Below are positions 26,627 to 32,971 of a stretch of 38,152 nt of DNA, piece by piece. Origin of the DNA: Clostridia bacterium (lineage in GTDB: Bacteria; Bacillota; Clostridia; Oscillospirales; Acutalibacteraceae); contig JAGAKX010000025.1 in the NCBI GenBank assembly GCA_017625435.1, positions 1 through 38,152 of the forward strand, read 5' to 3'. Under the pieces are notes generated by a model, which was not told the DNA's origin, ran no database searches, and saw only the letters and a list, made by a program, of their open reading frames with translations. Within the stretch, counting starts at the first letter, position 1. Every line of letters starts with the position of its first letter. A program made the translations under genes and the position numbers.

Positions 26627-27856
26627 TTATTTAATGTTATTCTTTGCCTTCATCTTTGCATAAACCTTGGTGGGAAGACCGTAGAGGTTAATAAATCCTG
26701 CAGAGTCAGCCTGATTGTAAACCTCATCCTCATCAAAGGTTGCAATTTCGGGATCATAGAGTGAATAGGGAGATGTAACTCCTGCATTTATCATATTGCC
26801 CTTGTAAAGCTTTAATGTAACGTCACCCGTAACTGTCTTCTGAGTAGTCTTCACGAAGGAAAGGATAGCCTCTGTAAGAGAAGTGAACCACTGTGCATTG
26901 TAAACAAGCTCTGCAAGCTTCTGTGCAACAAGTGATTTGTAGTGAGCTGTTTCCTTATCAAGTGTGATTGTCTCAAGAACCTCGTGTGCCTTGTAGATGA
27001 TAGCTCCGCCGGGAGTTTCATATACACCGCGGCATTTCATACCTACAAGTCTGTTTTCAACGATATCAAGAAGACCGATACCGTTTGCACCGCCAAGCTC
27101 ATTGAGCTTTGCAACAAGAGAAACCGCATCCATTTCAACACCGTCAATTGCAGTGGGAACACCCTTTTCAAAGTGAATCTTTACGTAAGTGGGCTTGTCG
27201 GGAGCCATTTCGGGAGAAACGCCCATTTCAAGGAAGCCGGGCTTGTTGTAAAGAGGCTCGTTTGCAGGATCCTCAAGATCAAGTCCTTCGTGTGAAAGGT
27301 GCCAGATATTCTTATCCTTTGAATAGTTTGTCTCACGGTTGATTTTAAGGGGAACATTGTGAGCTTCGGCATATTCAATTTCCTCTTCACGGCTCTTGAT
27401 GTCCCATTCTCTCCAGGGAGCAATGATGGGCATATCAGGTGCAAATGCCTTTATGGCAAGCTCGAAACGAACCTGGTCGTTACCCTTACCGGTACAGCCG
27501 TGGCAGATAGCATCTGCATTTTCCTTAAGAGCAATTTCTGCAATTCTCTTTGCAATGGGGGGACGTGCAAATGCGGTACCTAAGAGATAATCCTCATACT
27601 TTGCGCCTGCCTGAACACAGGGGAATACGTAGTCTTCAATAAATTCTTTTGTAAGGTCTTCAACATAAAGCTTTGAAGCACCTGTCTTCAGAGCCTTTTC
27701 TTCAAGACCTTCAAGCTCGTCTGCCTGACCTACGTTACCGGAAACAGCAATAACTTCGCAGTTGTTGTAGTTTTCCTTAAGCCAGGGAATGATAATAGAG
27801 GTATCAAGACCTCCGGAATATGCAAGTACAACTTTTTTGATTTTTGACTTATCCAT
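26627..27856 (-). CDS. argG: Argininosuccinate synthase
   Basis: ATP-dependent joining of citrulline and aspartate. 409 aa with the ATP pyrophosphatase P-loop AYSGGLDTS near the N-terminus and the [13 protein letters not shown] citrulline-site region. The start is the ATG at 27854-27856 ([16 protein letters not shown]), with GGAGG about 9 nt upstream. The frame is open to 27913, but that extension lies in the promoter/operator. It is the first gene of argGHF, behind a strong promoter and an ARG-box-like operator. Confidence 0.96.
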   Translation of the reverse strand: MDKSKIKKVVLAYSGGLDTSIIIPWLKENYNNCEVIAVSGNVGQADELEGLEEKALKTGASKLYVEDLTKEFIEDYVFPCVQAGAKYEDYLLGTAFARPPIAKRIAEIALKENADAICHGCTGKGNDQVRFELAIKAFAPDMPIIAPWREWDIKSREEEIEYAEAHNVPLKINRETNYSKDKNIWHLSHEGLDLEDPANEPLYNKPGFLEMGVSPEMAPDKPTYVKIHFEKGVPTAIDGVEMDAVSLVAKLNELGGANGIGLLDIVENRLVGMKCRGVYETPGGAIIYKAHEVLETITLDKETAHYKSLVAQKLAELVYNAQWFTSLTEAILSFVKTTQKTVTGDVTLKLYKGNMINAGVTSPYSLYDPEIATFDEDEVYNQADSAGFINLYGLPTKVYAKMKAKNNIK

Positions 27857-27872
27857 TACAATTTCCTCCGGA

Positions 27873-27890
27873 TACGCATTAATATTCATT
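27873..27890 (-). promoter_or_regulatory. ARG-box-like ArgR operator at argG
   Basis: The 18-mer TACGCATTAATATTCATT matches the ArgR consensus WNTGAATWWWWATTCANW at 16 of 18 positions. It lies just downstream of the predicted argG transcription start (+5 to +22), a good place for arginine-dependent repression. No argR gene is in this window. Confidence 0.6.
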
Positions 27891-27901
27891 CGATGTGCAT
27901 A

Positions 27902-27930
27902 ACTATACATCATTAAAACACTTTTGTCAA
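27902..27930 (-). promoter_or_regulatory. Sigma-A promoter of argGHF
   Basis: Minus strand: TTGACA (27925-27930), 17-bp spacer, TATAGT (27902-27907). The predicted start is near 27895. Confidence 0.85.
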
Positions 27931-28062
27931 TACCTCTTGCAAAACATTTTTATTTTAATGCAGTTGCATAATTTATATTTTAATCATTAAATAAATTTAT
28001 TAATTAAAAATCAAAAAAATATAGCATCTGTCATTCATTTTTATGCATATATACATCATTTT

Positions 28063-28080
28063 TTTGCATAAATATTCCTG
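28063..28080. promoter_or_regulatory. Second ARG-box-like site in the argG / flavin-operon gap
   Basis: TTTGCATAAATATTCCTG matches the ArgR consensus at about 15 of 18 positions. Weaker TGCAT-type half sites lie at 28033-28053. It is 170 bp from the argG operator, and 45-60 bp upstream of the likely -10 of the divergent operon. ArgR could loop between the sites or touch both promoters. The rest of the 304-bp gap is A/T-rich, with an AATTTCC/GGAAATT inverted repeat at 28085-28108. Confidence 0.4.
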
Positions 28081-28121
28081 AACAAATTTCCTGTCTCCTA
28101 TGGAAATTCACAGTTTTTTGT

Positions 28122-28129
28122 GCTAATAT
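28122..28129 (+). promoter_or_regulatory. Tentative extended -10 for the flavin-complex operon
   Basis: TGC-TAATAT (hexamer 28124-28129), without a recognisable -35, lies 31 bp before the first ATG. The AATTTCC/GGAAATT inverted repeat is just upstream. Confidence 0.35.
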
Positions 28130-28160
28130 ATATGAAGATTATATTAAGGAGAATTAAACT

Positions 28161-28649
28161 ATGTGTGAAAACTGCTGTAACAGCGACCTTACGCTTATGG
28201 CTGATGTATTTAGCGATATGCAGAAAAACGGCGATAATCTTATTACCGTTCTGCAGAAGGCACAGGATATTTACGGATATCTTCCCACAGACGTGCTTTA
28301 CGAAATAGCCGCAAAAACGGGAAATTCCCCTGCAAAGGTAATGGGCGTTGCTACCTTCTATACTCAGTTCCGTCTTAAAAAGGTGGGAAAATATTTAATA
28401 CTTTTATGTAAGGGAACAGCCTGCCACGTAAACGGAGCGGATTCAATCGAAAAGGCAATCTGCGAGGAGCTTGGCATCTCAGACGGAGATACAACCGACG
28501 ACGGACTTTTCTCTCTTAAAACCGTTGCGTGTCTCGGCTGCTGCAGTCTCTCACCCGTTATGATGATAAATGAAGAGACCTACGGTTCCCTTACTCCCTC
28601 AAAAACAGTTGAAATTTTAAGAGAAATAAAAGGGAGGGAAGCAAAATGA
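28161..28649 (+). CDS. NuoE-like [2Fe-2S] subunit of a bifurcating flavin complex
   Basis: 162 aa, thioredoxin-like [2Fe-2S] ferredoxin of the NuoE/HydC (BfuA-type) family. Cluster ligands are C83, C88 (CKGTAC), C124 and C128 (CLGCC). An N-terminal helical domain precedes it (LQKAQDIYGYLP, then GVATFYTQF, both typical). The N-terminus has extra Cys (MCENCC). It relays electrons near the flavin subunit. AAGGAG precedes the ATG. The gene overlaps the next by 4 bp (ATGA), a sign of tight coupling. Confidence 0.93.
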   Translation: MCENCCNSDLTLMADVFSDMQKNGDNLITVLQKAQDIYGYLPTDVLYEIAAKTGNSPAKVMGVATFYTQFRLKKVGKYLILLCKGTACHVNGADSIEKAICEELGISDGDTTDDGLFSLKTVACLGCCSLSPVMMINEETYGSLTPSKTVEILREIKGREAK

Positions 28650-30394
28650 GAATAGTAATCGGCGAAGGCTCCTGCGGTATTGCGGCAGGTGCCGGAAAGG
28701 TACATACTGCCCTTACTGAGGCACTTCGGGGTACTGATGCATCCATCGGTATTGCAGGCTGTATCGGTATGTGCTTCCTTGAGCCCGTGGTTGACATTTA
28801 CGACGGAAAGACTCTTCTTAAAAGACTTGTAAAGGTATCGGCAGATGATGCCGGTGCTATTGCGAAAGCAGTAAAAAACAACGATTTATCCGCTGTCAGC
28901 TATCTGGAAATAAGCGAAGAGGACAGCGTTTTTCTTAAGAAACAGACAAGAATCGCCCTTCGGCGCTGCGGTCTTATTGACCCCGAAAGCATTGATTCAT
29001 ACCTTGAGGACGGCGGCTACAATGCCCTTAAAAAGGTTTTGTCCGGAATGTCCCCCGAGGATGTTATAGAGGAAATAAAAACCTCAGGTCTTGCAGGCAG
29101 AGGCGGTGCGGGCTTTCCCACCTGGTTCAAGTGGAATGCCGCAAGAAAATCCGAGGGTGAAGAAAAATATCTTATATGCAATGCCGACGAGGGCGACCCC
29201 GGTGCATTTATGGACCGTGCCGTTATCGAAAGCGACCCTCACGCACTTATTGAAGGAATGCTGATTGCAGCTTATGCCATCGGTGCTTCCAAGGCATTCG
29301 TATATGTGCGTGCAGAGTATCCCCTTGCAATTATAAGACTGCAGAAGGCAATAAACGAAGCCACCGAACGAGGACTTCTCGGTGACAGCATTCTCGGCAC
29401 GGACTTTACCTGTCGTCTTAAAATAAAGGCAGGTGCAGGCGCATTTGTCTGCGGTGAAGAAACCGCCCTTATAGAATCCCTTGAGGGCAAAAGAGGTATG
29501 CCGAGACTCAAGCCACCCTTCCCTGCAGAAAAGGGCTACGAAAACAAACCTTCAAATATCAATAACGTTGAAACCTTTGCAAATGTTTCCTGGATTATTG
29601 AAAATGGCGGTGAGGCATTCTCCGCTATGGGAACTGAAAACAGCAAGGGCACAAAGGTGTTTGCCCTTACGGGTAAAATAAAAAGAGGCGGTCTTGTGGA
29701 AATCCCCATGGGACTTACTCTTCGTGAGGTAATTTACGATATCGGCGGAGGAATCCGTGACAATAAGGAATTCAAGGCAGTACAGCTGGGCGGTCCTTCC
29801 GGCGGATGTATTCCCAAGGAGCTTCTCGATACGGTAATTGACTACAAGGCTCTTTCCGCAACGGGTGCAATTATGGGCTCGGGCGGTATGGTTGTTATGG
29901 ATGAAGGCACGTGTATGGTCAATATGGCGCGCTTCTTCCTTGATTTTACAACTAAGGAATCCTGCGGTAAATGTGTACATTGCAGAATAGGAACAAAGAG
30001 AATGTTTGAAAGTCTCACCCGCATCACAGAAGGAAACGGTAAAGAGGGGGACATAGAGCTTCTTACAGAGCTTTGCGAGGGTATACGCTCGGGAGCGCTG
30101 TGCGGTCTCGGTCAGACTGCCCCCAATCCCGTGCTTACAACAATAAAATATTTCAGAAATGAATACGAAGCCCACATAAAAGAAAAGAAATGCCCTGCAG
30201 GCGAATGTGCGGCATTAAGACAGTTTGTAATTGACCCCGAAAAGTGCAAGGGCTGTACTCTTTGCTCCAAAAAGTGTCCCGTCGGTGCAATTTCGGGAAG
30301 CGTGAAAGAAGCTCACATAATAGACACCTCAAAATGCATCAAGTGCGGTCAGTGTAAGGAAGTCTGCCGCTTCGGTGCAGTAGAAATAAGATAA
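28646..30394 (+). CDS. NuoF-like NADH/FMN subunit with C-terminal ferredoxin domain
   Basis: 582 aa, HydB/NuoF-like (BfuB-type). The N-terminal thioredoxin-like domain keeps three Cys (C10, C39, C43); the usual first ligand position appears to be Ile. The FMN/NADH core has GLAGRGGAGFPTW (148-160) and NADEGDPGAFMDR (179-191). The [4Fe-4S] site is C440, C443, C446 and C486. Two ferredoxin-type [4Fe-4S] sites end the protein (C534/537/540/544 and C564/567/570/574). This is the subunit that bifurcates electrons in HydABC-type enzymes. GGGAGGG precedes the ATG. Confidence 0.93.
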   Translation: MRIVIGEGSCGIAAGAGKVHTALTEALRGTDASIGIAGCIGMCFLEPVVDIYDGKTLLKRLVKVSADDAGAIAKAVKNNDLSAVSYLEISEEDSVFLKKQTRIALRRCGLIDPESIDSYLEDGGYNALKKVLSGMSPEDVIEEIKTSGLAGRGGAGFPTWFKWNAARKSEGEEKYLICNADEGDPGAFMDRAVIESDPHALIEGMLIAAYAIGASKAFVYVRAEYPLAIIRLQKAINEATERGLLGDSILGTDFTCRLKIKAGAGAFVCGEETALIESLEGKRGMPRLKPPFPAEKGYENKPSNINNVETFANVSWIIENGGEAFSAMGTENSKGTKVFALTGKIKRGGLVEIPMGLTLREVIYDIGGGIRDNKEFKAVQLGGPSGGCIPKELLDTVIDYKALSATGAIMGSGGMVVMDEGTCMVNMARFFLDFTTKESCGKCVHCRIGTKRMFESLTRITEGNGKEGDIELLTELCEGIRSGALCGLGQTAPNPVLTTIKYFRNEYEAHIKEKKCPAGECAALRQFVIDPEKCKGCTLCSKKCPVGAISGSVKEAHIIDTSKCIKCGQCKEVCRFGAVEIR

Positions 30395-30406
30395 GGAGGG
30401 AAAGAA

Positions 30407-32437
30407 ATGTCTGATACTGTAAAGCTTATTATTGACAAAAAAGAAATAACGGCAGAAAAGGGCGATACCATTCTTCTTGCTGCAAAAAAGAACGGCATTG
30501 AAATTCCCAACCTTTGCTACCTTAAGGAAATGTCCCCCTACGGTGCCTGCGGAATGTGTGTGGTTGAAGCAGAGGGCTCACCCAAGCTCCTTCGTGCCTG
30601 CTCACAGAAGGTCTCCGAGGGTATGGTTATAAACACAATGGGCGAAAGAGCTCTCAAGGCAAGAAAAATTGCCCTTGAGCTTATAATGGGCGACCACAAG
30701 GGTGATTGCATCGGTCCCTGCTCCCTTAACTGCCCTGCCCACACGGACTGCCAGAAATATGTAAAGGAAATTGCAGACGGTGACTATAAGAGTGCCGTAA
30801 AAACAATAAAAGAGGTAATTTCTCTTCCTGCCTCCATCGGCAGAGTGTGTCCCCACCCCTGTGAGACCGCCTGCAGAAGACAGCACGTTGAAGAGCCTGT
30901 ATCAATAGCATACCTCAAGGCTTTTGCCGCAGACGAGGTTCTGAAAAACGGTGAGCATATTCTCCCCGAAGTAAAAGCTCCCTCAGAAAAATCTGTCGGA
31001 ATCATCGGCGGCGGTCCTGCAGGTCTTTCAGCTGCATTCAGACTCATTCAGCAGGGTCACGCAGTTACCGTTTACGATAAAATGCCGAAAATGGGCGGAA
31101 TGCTGCGCTACGGTATCCCCGAATACCGTCTTCCCAAGAAGGTGCTTGATACCGAAATTGCAGAAATCGAATCCCTCGGCGTTAAGATGATAAATAACTG
31201 CACAATAGGTAAGGATATTACCTTTGAAGAAATAAAGGAAAAGCACGATGCCGTGCTTGTTGCCAACGGTGCGTGGAAAAGCAGCTCCATACGCTGTGAG
31301 GGCGAAAGCCTCGAGGGTGTTTTCGGCGGTATAGATTTCTTAAGAGCCGCCGCTCTCGGTGAAAAGCCTGCAATCGGCAGAAAAACAGCCATTGTGGGCG
31401 GAGGCAACACCGCAATGGACGCCTGCAGAACAGCCGTCCGTCTCGGAGCAGAGGAAGTCAGCATAATTTACCGCCGTACCCGTGACGAAATGCCTGCCGA
31501 GGATATTGAAATTGAAGAGGCCATGGAAGAGGGCGTAATTTTCCGCTTCCTTACAAATCCTGCCGAAATTCTCGGTTGTGACGGAAGGGTTACGGGAGTA
31601 AAGCTTCAGGTTATGACACTCGGTGAGCCCGACGAAAGGGGCAGACGCTCCCCTGTTCCCGTAGAGGGTGAATTCATCACGCTTGAGCTTGATTCAATCA
31701 TCATAGCAGCAGGTCAGAAAAACGACCCTGCAGGCTTTGAAATGCTTGAAACCACCAAAAGAGGCACAATTCTTGCCGATGAAAGAACCTTTGCCACATC
31801 AATTCCCGGTGTTTTTGCCGCAGGTGACACAACAAATGACGGAGCATCAATCGCAATAAAGGCAATTGCAGAAGCCAACGAAGCCGCAAAATTCATTGAT
31901 GCATACCTTGACGGCATTGAAATCCCCCATAAAAAGCCCGTAATTTCCGAAAGAGAAGTTACAGATGATATGTTCACGGAATACGAAAAGCATCCGAGAA
32001 TAAAGATGCCTCAGCGTGCCCCCGAGGACAGAAGAAACGATTTCACCGAAATCAACCTGGGCTTCACAGAAGAAAACGCAAGAGAAGAAGCAACGCGCTG
32101 TCTTTCCTGCGGCTGCCACGATTACGGACATTGTAAGCTCATAAAATATGCGGATGAATACTGCACGGACTGCAAGAAGCTCAAGGGTGAATATCACAAG
32201 AGCTTCAAGGAAGAAAAGCTTGAGGTTATTCTCCGCGACCAGGGTAAATGTATTCTCTGCGGACTATGTGTGCGTGCCTGCGAAGACATAGCAAAGCAGG
32301 GCATTTTAGGTCTTGTGGGCAGAGGCTTTGATACCGTTATAAAACCCGAGTTCAGAAATATTGATATTAAATCAATCTGCGCCGACTGCAAAAAATGTGC
32401 AGATGTATGTCCTACGGGCGCTCTGAAAATATTATAA
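30407..32437 (+). CDS. Ferredoxin-GltD-like fusion flavoprotein (NAD(P) site)
   Basis: 676 aa, a multi-domain iron-sulfur flavoprotein. Residues 1-75 form a plant-type/NuoG-like [2Fe-2S] domain (C37, C48, C51, C65). Residues 100-160 carry [4Fe-4S] Cys (C101, C105, C109, C115; C148, C152, C156). A GltD/NfnB-like oxidoreductase follows: FAD motif GGGPAGLSAA (201-210), second dinucleotide fold GGGNTAMDA (331-339), and YRRTRDEMPA, which suits NADP. The C-terminal ~110 residues hold more Cys clusters (CLSCGCHDYGHC, CILCGLCVRAC, CADCKKCADVC). With the NuoE- and NuoF-like partners this resembles StnC/BfuC and predicts an NADH-ferredoxin-NADPH transhydrogenase. A stand-alone hydrogenase is excluded, since no H-cluster motif is seen. 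Confidence 0.88.
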   Translation: MSDTVKLIIDKKEITAEKGDTILLAAKKNGIEIPNLCYLKEMSPYGACGMCVVEAEGSPKLLRACSQKVSEGMVINTMGERALKARKIALELIMGDHKGDCIGPCSLNCPAHTDCQKYVKEIADGDYKSAVKTIKEVISLPASIGRVCPHPCETACRRQHVEEPVSIAYLKAFAADEVLKNGEHILPEVKAPSEKSVGIIGGGPAGLSAAFRLIQQGHAVTVYDKMPKMGGMLRYGIPEYRLPKKVLDTEIAEIESLGVKMINNCTIGKDITFEEIKEKHDAVLVANGAWKSSSIRCEGESLEGVFGGIDFLRAAALGEKPAIGRKTAIVGGGNTAMDACRTAVRLGAEEVSIIYRRTRDEMPAEDIEIEEAMEEGVIFRFLTNPAEILGCDGRVTGVKLQVMTLGEPDERGRRSPVPVEGEFITLELDSIIIAAGQKNDPAGFEMLETTKRGTILADERTFATSIPGVFAAGDTTNDGASIAIKAIAEANEAAKFIDAYLDGIEIPHKKPVISEREVTDDMFTEYEKHPRIKMPQRAPEDRRNDFTEINLGFTEENAREEATRCLSCGCHDYGHCKLIKYADEYCTDCKKLKGEYHKSFKEEKLEVILRDQGKCILCGLCVRACEDIAKQGILGLVGRGFDTVIKPEFRNIDIKSICADCKKCADVCPTGALKIL

Positions 32438-32447
32438 AATCAACAAG

Positions 32448-32475
32448 AAGCGAGGGTGAAAACCTTCGCTTTTTG
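32448..32475 (+). terminator. Intrinsic terminator after the flavin-complex operon
   Basis: AAGCGAGGGT / ACCTTCGCTT (one G-T pair) with a 4-nt loop, followed by TTTTG. It lies 10 bp after the stop codon. Confidence 0.85.
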
Positions 32476-32536
32476 TATAAGCAATTTAATAGCCCAGCCA
32501 TAAAAAGGTCGGAATTCGGAGAATAAAGTACGGTAG

Positions 32537-32670
32537 GGGCGGGTTTTCCCCGCCCGTTACATAACTTTTGTAACTTTCGTTTGCAAAAAAATAACAACCC
32601 TCGGAAACGGGAGGGGAGACCCCTCCCCTACGATACATACGGCAAATCACTTCTATAAATTATGATTTAT
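32537..32670. repeat. GC-rich hairpin repeat sharing its right end with the 23.6-kb element
   Basis: Two strong hairpins, GGGCGGG/CCCGCCC (32537-32555) and GGGAGGGG/CCCCTCCC (32609-32627), are followed by the 15-mer TAAATTATGATTTAT (32656-32670). That 15-mer is identical to the right terminal repeat of the 23635-23960 element, and the bases before it also match closely (ACTTCT.TAAATT). No matching left terminal repeat was found, so this copy may be truncated or rearranged. It fills most of the gap 32438-32729. Confidence 0.6.
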
Positions 32671-32673
32671 TGT

Positions 32674-32701
32674 TTGCATCTTCATTTTTTTATGCTAAAA
32701 T
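32674..32701 (+). promoter_or_regulatory. Probable promoter of the NifU-like/mannosidase pair
   Basis: TTGCAT (32674-32679), 16-bp spacer, extended -10 TG-C-TAAAAT (hexamer 32696-32701), immediately downstream of the repeat. It uses the same TTGCAT -35 as fba. Confidence 0.55.
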
Positions 32702-32729
32702 AAATTTATCAACTGAAAGGTTTATGTTT

Positions 32730-32963
32730 ATGAAGAATTACATCAACAATGTGCTTTCTCCCTTGCTGCAGGGAGACGGAGGCTATATTGAATACCTCGA
32801 AGAATCCGGCGGTTCTGTTACCGTAATTGCCCGGGGCGAATGCTCAAAATGCCACAAGCTTGACCTTTGCCTTAATTGGTGTGAAGATAGGATTCGGAAA
32901 GACCTGGGCAAAGAAGTAAAGCTCACCGCAGTAAGAAAAAAGCCCTTTTTCTGGGATAAGTGA
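32730..32963 (+). CDS. NifU C-terminal-like (Nfu) small protein
   Basis: 77 aa. INNVLSPLLQGDGGYIEYLE matches the start of the NifU C-terminal domain, which carries nascent Fe-S clusters. The usual CxxC is present (ECSKC), but the following P-x-S/T segment is replaced by HKLDLCLNWCED, adding two Cys. It may be a divergent Fe-S carrier. The start is at the second of two close ATGs (32730) because GAAAGG is 9 nt away; the ATG at 32724 is too close. It lies 8 bp before the GH38 gene, probably one transcript, with no obvious common pathway. Confidence 0.75.
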   Translation: MKNYINNVLSPLLQGDGGYIEYLEESGGSVTVIARGECSKCHKLDLCLNWCEDRIRKDLGKEVKLTAVRKKPFFWDK

Positions 32964-32971
32964 GGTAAATT

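Noticed and set aside
28107..28125. Possible Rex (NADH-sensing) operator, TTCACA...TTGTG, before the flavin operon
   Set aside because: The half sites are in the inverse arrangement to the Rex consensus (TTGTGA...TCACAA) and match poorly.
29552..30175. 207-codon ORF on the minus strand
   Set aside because: Antisense of the NuoF-like gene, with no supporting signals.
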